NCBI RefSeq assembly: GCF_000278215.1
Contig: NZ_JH725064.1
Coordinates: forward strand, 630,679-675,392
Length of the DNA: 44,714 nt
Source: Bartonella rattimassiliensis 15908
Lineage (GTDB): Bacteria > Pseudomonadota > Alphaproteobacteria > Rhizobiales > Rhizobiaceae
Direction of reading: 5' to 3'
Shown: positions 1-9,240 of the stretch, one piece after another
Layout of the letters: the number at the start of each line of letters is the position of its first letter
Numbering within the stretch: position 1 is the stretch's first letter
Notes under the pieces: model-generated
What the model saw: the letters and a program-made list of their open reading frames with translations, nothing else
Told to the model about the DNA's origin: nothing
Databases searched by the model: none
Position numbers and translations under genes: made by a program

Positions 1-234
1 TCATCTGCTGATGATAAAGCAAGAGACAAATGGGTAGCATTCGCAACAGAGCAGTTTATCAACATGCAAGAGGCACTAAAAGAAGCCCAATGCCTTTATA
101 GACAGTACAATCTTCACGCTGCGCTACAGTACCTCGTTATAGAAGATCAAATGCTACCCCACCTTGTGAATTCATTACGCGTTGCTCTTAATGTGCTTCA
201 TAAGTATTTAATCGTTAGTTTAAAAAATTTTTAA
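1..234 (+). CDS. C-terminal part of a prophage protein of unknown function (5' end outside window)
   Basis: The frame is open from base 1 to a TAA at 232-234. Its first roughly 70 codons match almost identically the C-terminal part of the 176-residue protein encoded at 41878-42408, so this is a second copy of that gene cut by the window edge. The last few codons differ: after LNVLHKY this copy ends IVSLKNF, whereas the other ends FYKK. Homology between the two loci stops here, so this is the left edge of a variable cassette. The function is unknown. The position just upstream of a late-type promoter and terminase is discussed with the second copy. Confidence 0.7.
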   Translation, partial: SSADDKARDKWVAFATEQFINMQEALKEAQCLYRQYNLHAALQYLVIEDQMLPHLVNSLRVALNVLHKYLIVSLKNF

Positions 235-942
235 ATATCGCTTCCATTTTTCAAAAGAGCCATATCTTACTGGGGGTCTTATATCTTCTTTGGGCATCAT
301 TTCTCTATATACACTTATAGCAATAGAGCACATATTCACTGTATTTTTTAAACGAACGCTTTCATGTCCTAGTATCATATGCTCTGTACGAATAGTTTGT
401 TCTTTTCTGCTAATGCCATTTGGAGAATTCAAAAATTTTTCTGCGTATTCAAACATTGGATCATTAAAATGTGTTTCAAATTTTGCTTTAAATAAAATAG
501 TTTCTATAGTATCCCAGTCATTAAAAATACTACCGTATTCCTTAAGTTTTGTTTGCAAGTCGTTAAATGTAACTGTGGGCATACTTTTATCACCTTGTAA
601 TAAATCAGCAAAACGACCACAAAAAACAAGCACTATGTGATAATGTTTTAAAATATTAAATTCCGGAGGATTGCTAGGTAGTGTTATTAAATGCTTCCAA
701 AATGGACTTTTGTCATGGGGGATGTCTACAGTACTTCCCATAAATGTTTTTAAATACTCCACCGATTCTTTTGCCTTTGCTAATTTTTGATGATATTCTG
801 AGTTTTGATAATTTTCACTTACATATTTTTCGTAAAGTTTATCGTATTGTTCTAAACTATCTACACTAGTGTATCTTGATAACACTGATATCGAAAAGGA
901 AGCTATAAATATTACTATGAGCGCTATGGATAGTGACTTCAT
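220..942 (-). CDS. Hypothetical exported protein, likely a phage moron (cargo) gene
   Basis: This 240-residue protein has a Lys at position 3 and a hydrophobic N-terminal segment at about residues 5-22, consistent with a signal peptide or signal anchor. The rest is soluble, with charged and aromatic residues, and I recognise no family. It runs opposite to the phage genes on both sides and overlaps the end of the preceding frame by 15 bases. At the equivalent place in the second prophage locus (42412-42870) there is an unrelated minus-strand gene that also starts with a signal-like segment. That pattern is typical of lysogenic-conversion cargo. The role is unknown; action at the envelope or outside the cell is inferred only from the N-terminus. 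Confidence 0.6.
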   Translation of the reverse strand: MKSLSIALIVIFIASFSISVLSRYTSVDSLEQYDKLYEKYVSENYQNSEYHQKLAKAKESVEYLKTFMGSTVDIPHDKSPFWKHLITLPSNPPEFNILKHYHIVLVFCGRFADLLQGDKSMPTVTFNDLQTKLKEYGSIFNDWDTIETILFKAKFETHFNDPMFEYAEKFLNSPNGISRKEQTIRTEHMILGHESVRLKNTVNMCSIAISVYREMMPKEDIRPPVRYGSFEKWKRYLKIF

Positions 943-1020
943 TATTTAATCCTTAAATTATAATAATTAACACTACCTAACAGATTCGTTTTAAAAATAT
1001 CAATATGTGTTATTTTTATG

Positions 1021-1049
1021 TTGACAAAGTGTAGCAAATCGTATTTAAT
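1021..1049 (+). promoter_or_regulatory. Strong sigma70-type promoter upstream of the terminase leader
   Basis: A consensus TTGACA at 1021-1026 is followed by exactly 17 bases and TTTAAT at 1044-1049 (5 of 6 matches to TATAAT). The identical arrangement recurs at 42952-42980. Predicted transcription start is about 1056, directly at the foot of the first RNA stem. Confidence 0.75.
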
Positions 1050-1055
1050 GACATT

Positions 1056-1127
1056 GCTGTACTTAGGCGTATTGTGTCTAGAGAGGGTTAAGTACAGTCC
1101 AAAATCCCCGCAAATGCGGGGTTTTTT
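1056..1127 (+). ncRNA. Candidate small RNA or attenuated leader in front of terS (copy 1)
   Basis: From the predicted start the RNA would be about 72 nt. It contains stem 1, CTGTACTTA (1057-1065) pairing with TAAGTACAG (1089-1097) around a 23-nt loop, and stem 2, an intrinsic terminator ending in six T at 1122-1127. The copy at 42987-43058 has one change inside stem 1 (CTGTATTTA), which turns a C-G pair into a U-G pair and keeps the helix. The loop is unchanged. Either a discrete phage sRNA or a terminated late-gene leader would fit. I do not recognise a named RNA family. Confidence 0.6.
1106..1127 (+). terminator. Intrinsic terminator just upstream of terS
   Basis: CCCCGC (1106-1111), loop AAAT and GCGGGG (1116-1121) form a perfect 6-bp GC-rich stem followed by six T (1122-1127). 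It lies between a strong promoter and the terS ribosome-binding site, so terS transcription from that promoter needs readthrough or antitermination. Confidence 0.85.
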
Positions 1128-1148
1128 ATTATCGGGAGGGTGTATTTT

Positions 1149-1484
1149 ATGACATCACAAAATACAGAGCAGGCTCCACAACTTAAAAAAAAGTGGATAC
1201 CACCAAAGGCAGGAATGGGGCGGGTTAAAGGCGTGCCTAATAAGATGACCCGTATTTTAAAAGAGGCAGTGGTGAGGGCTGCGGAGAATGCTGGAAATAA
1301 AATTGGCAACGAGGGATTGATCTCTTACTTAGAAAAACAAGCTATGGAGTGTCCAGCGGCTTATTTAGCGTTGCTTGGTAAGGTATTGCCTTTACAGGTA
1401 ACAGGGGAAGATGGGGGAGCCATTAAAATCATAGGGCGTGTAGAAATTGCTCCTTTAACAATGAATGACGACAAGACAGATTAA
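1149..1484 (+). CDS. Phage terminase small subunit (copy 1)
   Basis: This 111-residue protein directly precedes and overlaps the large terminase gene. It is basic near the N-terminus (KKKW, then a GRVKGVPNK segment), as expected for a DNA-recognition subunit, and acidic at the end. The ATG at 1149 is preferred over upstream GTG 1140 because GGGAGGG at 1134-1140 lies 8 bases before it. A near-identical copy lies at 43080-43412. The call rests on position, size and family resemblance rather than on a diagnostic motif. It should choose phage DNA and hand it to the ATPase subunit for packaging. Confidence 0.75.
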   Translation: MTSQNTEQAPQLKKKWIPPKAGMGRVKGVPNKMTRILKEAVVRAAENAGNKIGNEGLISYLEKQAMECPAAYLALLGKVLPLQVTGEDGGAIKIIGRVEIAPLTMNDDKTD

Positions 1485-2793
1485 GATTGTACCAAAACTT
1501 ATCCCTCTTTTTGCAGGGGATGCCTTGGTACGAGCGGCTTGGGGTGGACGAGGGTCTGGGAAGACAAGATCATTTGCCTTGATGGCTGCTTTAAAAGGCT
1601 ATCAATTTGGCATGCAGGGGATATCGGGGACTATTCTTTGTGCACGTCAATTTCAAAATTCTTTGGCAGAGAGTTCATTGGAGGAGATTAAGCGCGTCAT
1701 TGAAGCTCATGATTTTTTAAGGGACTATTACAAAGTTGGAGAGGCTTCGATTAAATCGAATGATGGTCGTATAGCCTTTCAGTTTTCTGGTCTTGACCGG
1801 AATATAGCCAGTATCAAGTCGATGGGTCGTATTTTGCTTTGTTGGGTTGATGAGGCAGAGCCTGTTACAGAGACAGCTTGGCAGACGCTTATTCCAACGT
1901 TACGAGAAGAGGGTGAGGGGTGGCGTGCAGAGTTGTGGGTGACATGGAACCCATTGCGAGATAATGCCCCGGTTGAAAGGCGGTTTCGGTTTTCAGACAA
2001 TGAAGCCATTAAGCGTGTAGAGATCAATTGGTCCGATAATCCGAAGTTTCCCAAGATCTTGAATGAGGCGCGGCTTGATGACCTTAGAAATCGTCCAGAA
2101 ACCTATAAGCATATATGGGAAGGGGCATATCTTACAGCGGTTCAAGGCGCGTATTACCAAAAGGAAATGTTGGCAGCGGAGCAAGAGGGTCGGATAGGGC
2201 GTGTTGCGCGTGATCCTTTAATGCAGATACGCGCCTTTTGGGATATTGGGGGCACGGGAGCCAAGGCAGATGCAACAGCGATATGGATAGCGCAATTTGT
2301 TGGCAGAGAGATCAGAGTGCTTGATTATTATGAAGCACAAGGGCAGCCATTATCCGAACATATCGGTTGGTTGCGTCGAAATGGCTATGAGAAGGCACTG
2401 ATGGTTTTACCCCATGATGGTGCGACCAGAGACCGTGTGCACAATGTGAGTTTTGAAAGTGCTTTGAATGATGCGGGTTTTGAGACGCAAGTCATTCCTA
2501 ATCAAGGGGCTGGTGCTGTCAAGATGCGTATTGAGGCGGTGCGACGTATATTACCTTCAGTTTGGTTTAACGAAGAGACGACGGTAGCGGGTCGCAAGGC
2601 GCTAAACTGGTATCACGAGAAATGGGATGAGAAGCGCAATATAGGGTTGGGGGCAGAACATGATTGGTCCAGTCATGGTGCAGATGCTTTTGGATTAATG
2701 TGTGTGGGGTACGAACAGCCGGTGCAGAGACCGAAGAGAGCCGCTTATAGCGGTAGAGAAACTTATGAAAGTACGTCATGGATGGCAGAATGA
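1465..2793 (+). CDS. Phage terminase large subunit, intact (copy 1)
   Basis: The 442-residue protein is a packaging ATPase/nuclease of the PBSX-like (Terminase_3) type. Walker A is GGRGSGKT at residues 27-34, and Walker B with its catalytic acid is ILLCWVDEAE at 123-132. WDIGG at 259-263 marks the start of the RNase H-like nuclease domain. A DWSSHGADAF segment near the C-terminus supplies further acidic nuclease residues. The length is normal for the family, so this copy may be functional, although the downstream portal gene is cut. The ATG at 1465 lies inside the terS end (20-base overlap), suggesting translational coupling. The second copy at 43393 is truncated after residue 192. Confidence 0.92.
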   Translation: MTTRQIKIVPKLIPLFAGDALVRAAWGGRGSGKTRSFALMAALKGYQFGMQGISGTILCARQFQNSLAESSLEEIKRVIEAHDFLRDYYKVGEASIKSNDGRIAFQFSGLDRNIASIKSMGRILLCWVDEAEPVTETAWQTLIPTLREEGEGWRAELWVTWNPLRDNAPVERRFRFSDNEAIKRVEINWSDNPKFPKILNEARLDDLRNRPETYKHIWEGAYLTAVQGAYYQKEMLAAEQEGRIGRVARDPLMQIRAFWDIGGTGAKADATAIWIAQFVGREIRVLDYYEAQGQPLSEHIGWLRRNGYEKALMVLPHDGATRDRVHNVSFESALNDAGFETQVIPNQGAGAVKMRIEAVRRILPSVWFNEETTVAGRKALNWYHEKWDEKRNIGLGAEHDWSSHGADAFGLMCVGYEQPVQRPKRAAYSGRETYESTSWMAE

Positions 2794-3020
2794 TGTATGA
2801 TGAAGAGCATTTAGAAAAAGAACATAAGGCATCAGATCTGTCGACAGAAGGCTTGTTTCGCAAGCTTGTCAATTGGTACAAAGAAGATGTTGAGCATGTT
2901 AACAAATGGCGTGAACATGCAAGGGAAGATTTTCAATTTTACAATGGAGATCAGTGGAATGATCAAGATTTAGCAGCGTTAAAAGAACAACGCCGCCCCG
3001 TTATGGATAGATTTTTATAA
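2778..3020 (+). pseudogene. Portal protein N-terminal stub (P22-type), truncated
   Basis: Eighty codons overlap the terL end by 16 bases. The segment WREHAREDFQFYNGDQWNDQDL followed by QRRPVM is typical of the start of P22-type portal proteins, which are normally several hundred residues long. The frame ends about five codons after RPVM and the following kilobase has no portal homology I can see. The rest of the gene has been deleted. This marks the right edge of the first prophage remnant. The portal fragment at 41021-41547 is of the lambda type, so it is not the missing half of this gene. Confidence 0.75.
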
Positions 3021-4026
3021 TATTGGGCTTTTTTATGCAAATGATAAAACAGTAAATTATTTTTATAAATCAAAGTATTGATTAAAAAATTACAAGAGCA
3101 TTTTTTTTGATTACTTTTCTAGAGAGTATAGCTCTAAAAGACTCTAGAAGATAAAATAAGCATACACTTTAATTCCCGTAAAATTGAATCTTGTATCTAT
3201 ATATTTGGTTCAAATGTTTAAAAAATTGAATTTTTAAAATGTATAGAGATGTTCGGTTTCTAAAAATGTTTTTATATTTGTTAAAACAATTATGAGTGAT
3301 AAGGGTACTAAAACGAGTTGGGCAAATATTGCAAACTGAATTGAGAAATAGATACAATGTTAAGTTTCATACAAAACTTTTATTGATTATCAGTTTATGA
3401 CAATATCACGCCTCTTCATTTCTTAATGGAGGGGTAAGAGAGAAATAAGAGAGAAAATATTAAATCAAAATCTATCCCGTGTCTTGAGATTTCTGTTTCG
3501 GGAAAAAAGAATTCCGTCAAATTATGCTTGGCTTAATAACAAAGTAACTGATCAGGGATGATGTATAAGAGATGAATGGTTCTCGATTAGACACACTAAA
3601 CCTGGGAGAAAATGTTACGATTATAACTTATTTTGATAATTATAAAAAGGTGTTTTCTGTAACATTACTGATCATGAGGATAAGAAGTGTATGACGGATC
3701 ATTTTATTGAAATCATTTAATGAAAGGAAATATTTTTTACGTTGTTGATGTTTTGTTTCATTGACACGATTACTGTTCTCTTATGAGGGAGTTTATAGAA
3801 GTAGCCAAAAAGATGAGTTGTTTTCTTGATTCTTGCGTCGAGATTAAGGAATGCTATAGGAATGAGAAACGTTATTCGACACTTTAGAGGACAAAAGGCG
3901 TGTAGTTTAGGTACGTTTTATGCTTTTTGAATTTTTGAGGATTTTGGCTTAAATCCAAGTGTTATTGCTAAGCCTTCTATTGATCTAATTACAGGGCTGA
4001 TTTAGCTTTTAAAATGATAAGGTGCC
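3021..4026. other. Gene desert after the prophage edge
   Basis: No convincing gene is present. The sequence is AT-rich with stops in all frames. Short protein-like stretches (for example around 3465-3640 on the plus strand) hint at a decayed gene that I cannot identify. No tRNA, terminator or insertion sequence was recognised. Confidence 0.5.
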
Positions 4027-4221
4027 ATGATAAATCTTGAAACTAAAGAGATTTTACGACATATTGCATCTTTCCATAAAGAAGCTAAAAGGGAAGTAAT
4101 TTGGTGCATTAAAAGAAAAAGAATGCATGAGACGTATGTAAATTTTATGAATAAAATAAACAGACAAGAATTATATTCTGATTTGTATAAATTTATCAGA
4201 GTGCTTAATCAATATAAATAA
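4027..4221 (+). CDS. Small hypothetical ORF, 64 residues
   Basis: A basic, helix-prone 64-residue frame ends 24 bases before pmbA. AAGGTG lies immediately before the ATG but only about 2 bases away, which is too close for a good ribosome-binding site. No family is recognised. It could be a chance frame or a fragment of a decayed gene in the desert upstream. Confidence 0.3.
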   Translation: MINLETKEILRHIASFHKEAKREVIWCIKRKRMHETYVNFMNKINRQELYSDLYKFIRVLNQYK

Positions 4222-4245
4222 TAAAATATTTTTAGGGAGTCTATA

Positions 4246-5577
4246 ATGACTGACAAGAACCAGATTGAGAAAGCTGTTTCGTTGGTTGAAGCAGCAAGGC
4301 GTTTCGGGGTCGATGCTGCTGATGCTGTTATCGTTCATGCACATTCTACCAGTGTATCTGTTCGTTTGGGGAAAGTTGAATCGACAGAAGCTGCAGAGAG
4401 CAATGATTTTACGCTAAGGGTTTTTGTTGGGAAAAAAGTAGCAAGTGTTTCTGCTAATTTAGCGTCTTATCCGCCAGAAATTGCAGAACGTGCTGTTGCA
4501 ATGGCTAAAGCTGCTCCCGATAGTTTATTTGAGGGATTGGCAGATAAAGAGTGTTTGGTTAAGCATCCTAAAAACCTTGATCTTTTTGATGACTTTGTAC
4601 CAAGCAGTCATTTTTTAACAGAAGATGCTTTAAAAATAGAAGCAGCAGCTCTTGATGTTAAAGGAGTAAGCAATTCTGGCGGTGCTACAACATCTTATGG
4701 TCGTAGAGGGTTTATTCTTGTGACTAGCGATGGTTTTTGTGGAGCCTATCGTTCCAGTTATTTTTCACGTTCTTGTAGTGCCCTTGCGGGTGAAGGAACA
4801 CAGATGGAGCGGGATTATGATTATACAACAGCTTTACATTTTTCTGATCTAGAGACCGCAGAAACTGTGGGAAAGAATGCAGGATTTGGTGCTGTTCGAC
4901 GGTTGGGGGCGTTGCGTGCAGTGACAGGAGGAGTTGATGTTATTTTTAATCCACGTACGGCTCGTGGAGTTGCAGGGCATATTGCATCGATGGTCAATGG
5001 AGCCTCTGTGGTTCGTAAAACGAGTCTTTTACAAAATTTCTTGGGAAAGTCAGTGATGAAGCCTGATGTTAACGTCACTGATCAACCTTTGCGATTACGT
5101 GGAAATTCTTCTCATCCTTTTGATGGAGAAGGGGTAGAGGGGCAAACACTCAATATTATTGAAAACGGTGTTTTAAAAAACTGGCTTCTTTCCTCCTCTA
5201 CAGCGCTTGAATTAGGGCTTAAAACAAATGGACACGGTGTGCGTTCGGGGTCATTGGTGCAGCCGACCAGTACGAATTTTGCTATTGAACCAGGTTTAGT
5301 ATCGCCTCACGATATGATAAAAGATTTGCGAAATGGATTTTATGTAACCGAATTATTTGGTCATGGCATTGATTTTATTACCGGTCAGTATAGTCGTGGC
5401 GCTTCCGGTTTTTGGATTGAAAATGGTGAAATTGCTTATCCAGTGAGTGAAGTAACACTAGGTTCTGATTTGCTCCATATGTTAGCGCATTTAACACCTG
5501 CCAACGATATTGATCGGCGTTATGGTACAGCTTCTCCAACATTGTTAATTGAAGGGATGACACTTGCAGGAAAATAA
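4246..5577 (+). CDS. pmbA: PmbA/TldE-type metalloprotease subunit
   Basis: The 443-residue protein matches the TldD/PmbA family in length and layout. An N-terminal domain includes the VRLGKVESTEAAESNDFTL stretch (about residues 39-57). The C-terminal half carries conserved glycine-rich elements such as SSHPFDGEGVEG, and LFGHGIDFITGQYSRGASGF close to the end. PmbA (TldE) lacks the HExxH zinc site of TldD, and none is seen here. In enterobacteria TldD/E matures microcin B17 and degrades CcdA; its role in this organism is not known. An AGGGAG ribosome-binding site precedes the ATG. The gene overlaps the next one by 14 bases, so the two are probably co-transcribed. Confidence 0.9.
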   Translation: MTDKNQIEKAVSLVEAARRFGVDAADAVIVHAHSTSVSVRLGKVESTEAAESNDFTLRVFVGKKVASVSANLASYPPEIAERAVAMAKAAPDSLFEGLADKECLVKHPKNLDLFDDFVPSSHFLTEDALKIEAAALDVKGVSNSGGATTSYGRRGFILVTSDGFCGAYRSSYFSRSCSALAGEGTQMERDYDYTTALHFSDLETAETVGKNAGFGAVRRLGALRAVTGGVDVIFNPRTARGVAGHIASMVNGASVVRKTSLLQNFLGKSVMKPDVNVTDQPLRLRGNSSHPFDGEGVEGQTLNIIENGVLKNWLLSSSTALELGLKTNGHGVRSGSLVQPTSTNFAIEPGLVSPHDMIKDLRNGFYVTELFGHGIDFITGQYSRGASGFWIENGEIAYPVSEVTLGSDLLHMLAHLTPANDIDRRYGTASPTLLIEGMTLAGK

Positions 5578-6367
5578 CACGCATCATTTTTCTGATTTAA
5601 ATCTTTTGCGTGATGTTTGCCGAGAGGCAGGAGATTTAGCTATGAGGTATTTTAGATGCACGTTGGATGTTTGGATTAAAGAGGGCAATTCACCGGTTAG
5701 TGAGGCAGATTTTGCTGTTGATCATTTTTTGAAAGAAACACTTCTTGGAGCGCGTCCAAATTATGGATGGATTTCAGAAGAAACAAAAGATAATCGAGAA
5801 AAACAAGATTATAAGCGCTATTTTGTTGTTGATCCTATTGATGGAACGCGTGGATTTCTTTCTGGCAGTACTTATTGGTGTATTTCGGTTGCCGTTATTG
5901 AGAATGGGCGTCCTATTGTAGGTGTTCTACAATGTCCAGCTAGAGGAGATGTTTATGCAGCTGTCACGGGGGAAGGGGCAACATTAAATGAGATAAAGCT
6001 TCCTCGTTTAGCCTCGGGAATTAATCGAAAATATAAAGTTTCGCTTGATAAATCGCTTGCTCAAAAATTACCAGATGATTTTCGTAATCGGGTCAGTCTT
6101 TACCATTATCTTCCTTCTCTTGCTTATCGCATTGTTCTTGTTGCTCAAGATGAGATCGATATCGTATTGGTTCGTCCAAATTGTCATGAATGGGATATTG
6201 CTGCTGCTGATCTTATTTTGCAGGAGTGTGGAGGATGTTTTTCATCGCTTGATATTCCTTTGCTATCTTATGGAATTGAGCCTTACCAATATGGACTTTT
6301 AATTGCTGGTAAAAATAATTGCTGTCAGGACATGATAGATGTTGTTCGTCAAGCAAAGTTAGTTTAA
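5564..6367 (+). CDS. Inositol monophosphatase-family phosphatase, probably 3'(2'),5'-bisphosphate nucleotidase
   Basis: This 267-residue protein has the three metal-binding signatures of the lithium-sensitive phosphatase superfamily: SEET at residues 71-74, DPIDGT at 90-95, and HEWDIAAADL with ECGG near residues 208-223. The CysQ-like subgroup removes a phosphate from PAP/PAPS-type nucleotides. An inositol or other sugar phosphate substrate cannot be excluded. The start is a TTG at 5564 inside the end of pmbA, with AAGGGA about 8 bases upstream. The same pair next to waaA/lpxK is common in Rhizobiales. Confidence 0.82.
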   Translation: MQENNTHHFSDLNLLRDVCREAGDLAMRYFRCTLDVWIKEGNSPVSEADFAVDHFLKETLLGARPNYGWISEETKDNREKQDYKRYFVVDPIDGTRGFLSGSTYWCISVAVIENGRPIVGVLQCPARGDVYAAVTGEGATLNEIKLPRLASGINRKYKVSLDKSLAQKLPDDFRNRVSLYHYLPSLAYRIVLVAQDEIDIVLVRPNCHEWDIAAADLILQECGGCFSSLDIPLLSYGIEPYQYGLLIAGKNNCCQDMIDVVRQAKLV

Positions 6368-6413
6368 TCACATAAAAGCGTATTAAAATTATTTGAATGA
6401 TATGGAGGCATAT

Positions 6414-6659
6414 ATGACTGAAATCAACGAAAAAAAACAGTATTTGTATCTTGTATTTGGTGGGGAATTAAAAAATCTTAAGGGTAATCAATTCAAGAAT
6501 CCAGATGATTTAGATATGGTTGGTATTTTCTCAGATTATCAATCTGCTCAAAAAGCATGGCAGGCAAAAGCACAAAGCAGTGTAGATAATGCATTACAAC
6601 GTTATTACATTGTAGATTTGCATCAGTTTCTTGATGCTGAATCAGGCGATGCAGAGTAA
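6414..6659 (+). CDS. DUF4170 family protein
   Basis: This 81-residue protein carries the DUF4170 hallmark: QYLYLVFGGEL near the N-terminus, then MVGIFSDYQSAQKAWQAKAQ and RYYIVDLHQFLD. The ATG at 6414 is chosen because GGAGG at 6404-6408 lies 5 bases upstream; an ATG at 6393 is in frame but has no site. The function is unknown. It sits between the bisphosphate nucleotidase-like gene and waaA, as in other Rhizobiales, but here 1.26 kb of desert separates it from waaA. Confidence 0.85.
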   Translation: MTEINEKKQYLYLVFGGELKNLKGNQFKNPDDLDMVGIFSDYQSAQKAWQAKAQSSVDNALQRYYIVDLHQFLDAESGDAE

Positions 6660-7917
6660 AGTTTAAATATTTGGTCATTATAGCCTGTAAATTGCTTCAC
6701 GCTTTTATTTATTATTTTTCACAAGGCATGTTCTTTGAGTAAAATATAACACCTTAAAAAGAGTATGCTTGTCGTTTAAATGCATATGCTTTCTTAAGGA
6801 AATATCTCTCAAGGCGTTCAAGTCCATTTCATAATAGTATTCATGCAGGTTATAACTCCATTTTGCATTATCATCTTTACACTTGATGAAAGTGCTAGAC
6901 AACTCTATCAAACTATTTTCGGTATAAATATTATCATAATAGGTCTTACTCAAAGTCTGTAATTATACTGTGAATAGTTACTCTGCTCTTGAATAGAGTA
7001 TAAGACATTAATGCGTTAAGTCTGATAAAAAGAATAGCATTGTTAATGACACCAATCACTATTCTGTTGAGACCTGTAGCAAGTTTACTTATCCATTGGA
7101 ATTGTTGCAACGAATTATTACTGTAAGTTTAGAAACCATGAAAGTCGTTAGAAACTTACCAAAATTAGGAATTTAGAGAAATTAAATAGATTTATGAAGT
7201 TAACTTACCTCATAAGTTTTTTTGAGCACTAGTTTAAAACGACAATCCATGAGTTAATCTTTTTGTGTTGATGATCTACTTCTCTTTTGAAAAGATAGGA
7301 TTTAAAATTTTGTTTAAAGTTTAGTTTCACATATTCATTTTATTGTAATAGAATGATAAAGATTGAACTTTCCCTTTAATATATTTTACTGATTCTATTT
7401 ATACAGATTATAATGTCTATATGGAATATTTTTTTGAAAAATTGATAACACATAACATAAAAATAGGTTTTTTCTCTAAAATACCAACGTTTAAAATTCA
7501 AAGTCTCATTAAAAGCTATAAATGCATCTTGATAGCTTAAAAATAACGATAAATTGTTTTTTAGGCTTTAAAAGATCATATATTTATAATTATATTTTCA
7601 AAGTTATAATTTGTTGAAATATAGTTTTATTATTTTTGAGTAAATTCTTTGTATAAGGTGCAGAATGAAATGATAAAGTAAACATAATTGACAAAATTTC
7701 GTTAAAAGGAATTCGAATAATGTGTATATGTCATTCTTATAGTAAAATTTTTGCAAAAATATGGGGATAAAATTGTAATTCTTTTCCTTTAATAAAGCGT
7801 TTTTTATCCAAGATACAGATGAATATTAAAAATATGGATGCAACCGATAGTGTTGATGAATTTTTTAACAAAATAAGCATATAGATATCTAAAAATAGCT
7901 GGATGAGGTGATTTTAA
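6660..7917. other. Long intergenic desert before waaA
   Basis: This is AT-rich sequence with no recognised gene. One 82-codon minus-strand frame (6705-6953, TTG start, no good ribosome-binding site) has protein-like composition but no recognisable family. It may be a decayed gene. No structured RNA or repeat was recognised. Confidence 0.5.
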
Positions 7918-9240
7918 ATGTTAGAATTAAAGGCACATGCGGCTCTTTTAACCTATCGAATGATTGGTTTTTGCTTATGTCCTGTTATCCCTTTTTATTT
8001 GTTTTTTCGTACTATTCGTGGCAAAGAAGAATGGTGTCGTGCAAAAGAGCGTTTAGGTAAAAGTTCCCATATACGTCCCCAAGGTTCGTTAGTTTGGTTG
8101 CATGCAGCAAGTGTTGGAGAAACACTGGCACTTTTCCCACTTGTTAATCATATTTTATCATTAAAAATCAATGTTTTATTTACAACAGGGACTGTGACCT
8201 CTTCCATTCTTTTGAAAAAACAATTTGGTAATCGGTTGATTCATCAATATGCCCCTTTGGATTTAGATTGTGCAGTGCGCCGTTTTATTAACCATTGGAA
8301 GCCTGATCTCGTCTTGATTTGTGAATCAGAAATTTGGCCTCTCCGTATTAAAGAACTTGCAAAAATGCGTATTCCGCAGATTTTGGTCAATGCCCATATG
8401 TCTGAACGTTCTTTTAAATCTTGGCAAAAGAGGCACGTTCTTGCCAAACATATTTTTAAAGATATTGATTTGGCGATTGGCCAGAACGAAAAAGATGTAA
8501 CTTATTACCATACACTTGGTGTAAAATCTGTTATGTTTTCTGGTAATCTCAAGGCTGATGTTTTTCTGGTTGAAGATAAAGCATTGCTTGCACGTTATCG
8601 TAATGCTATCGGTAATCGCCCAGTTTGGGCGGCTATTTCAACACATGAAGGGGAAGAGGAAATTGCTTTTGAGGTTCATAAGATTGTTAAAAATTATTTG
8701 CCGGATTTATTGACAATTATTGTGCCTCGTCATCCTGAACGTTTAGAAGATCTTATTAAAAAATGTGACAGTCAGAGTTTACGTTTTGTTCGTAGAAGTA
8801 GAGATACGATTCCAGATATGAATACCGACATTTTATGGGGAGATACGATTGGAGAAGTGGGATTTGTTCTTCGCTTATCAAAAGTTTCTTTCGTTGGTAA
8901 GTCATTATGTGGAAATGGTGGCCACAATCCATTGGAATTGGCTTTGCTTGGTTCAGCTATTTTGACGGGGCCTCATGTTTCAAATTTTCAAGAGATGTTC
9001 GAACAATTTTTAACGCGCGATGCAGCATATATGGTTCAAGATACAAAACAGCTTGCTATTCAGGTGTATAGGCTTTTAACAAATGAAGCCTTGCGACAAG
9101 AAATGGTTGATAAGGCTTATGAGGTAGCAACAAGTATGGCAGGTGCACTTGAGCGCACATTAAAGATTTTAGATCCATTTTTACAACCTCTTGTCATACA
9201 AACAGGTTTACATCAGCGTCAGGGTAGATATGCATATTAA
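7918..9240 (+). CDS. waaA: 3-deoxy-D-manno-octulosonic acid (Kdo) transferase
   Basis: The 440-residue membrane-anchored GT-B glycosyltransferase adds Kdo to lipid IVA in lipopolysaccharide synthesis. There is an N-terminal hydrophobic anchor (about residues 13-30). The conserved HAASVGE motif at 62-68 ends in the catalytic glutamate, followed by [15 protein letters not shown] (about 134-141), VPRHPER (about 267-273) and GGHNPLE (about 336-342) are characteristic family elements. It overlaps lpxK by 11 bases, so Kdo transfer and lipid A 4'-phosphorylation are translationally coupled. The name kdtA is also used. Confidence 0.95.
   Translation: MLELKAHAALLTYRMIGFCLCPVIPFYLFFRTIRGKEEWCRAKERLGKSSHIRPQGSLVWLHAASVGETLALFPLVNHILSLKINVLFTTGTVTSSILLKKQFGNRLIHQYAPLDLDCAVRRFINHWKPDLVLICESEIWPLRIKELAKMRIPQILVNAHMSERSFKSWQKRHVLAKHIFKDIDLAIGQNEKDVTYYHTLGVKSVMFSGNLKADVFLVEDKALLARYRNAIGNRPVWAAISTHEGEEEIAFEVHKIVKNYLPDLLTIIVPRHPERLEDLIKKCDSQSLRFVRRSRDTIPDMNTDILWGDTIGEVGFVLRLSKVSFVGKSLCGNGGHNPLELALLGSAILTGPHVSNFQEMFEQFLTRDAAYMVQDTKQLAIQVYRLLTNEALRQEMVDKAYEVATSMAGALERTLKILDPFLQPLVIQTGLHQRQGRYAY

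Noticed and set aside
1779..2184. Minus-strand frames inside terL
   Set aside because: They are shadows of the terminase coding strand with no ribosome-binding site or family resemblance.
3021..4026. Third copy of the 0.9-kb flanking repeat at the first prophage edge
   Set aside because: None of the landmark blocks of the repeat (for example TAACCACGGTATTTTTTTAC) occur here.
6705..6953. 82-residue minus-strand gene after DUF4170
   Set aside because: TTG start, no ribosome-binding site, no family resemblance; kept only as a remark in the desert entry.
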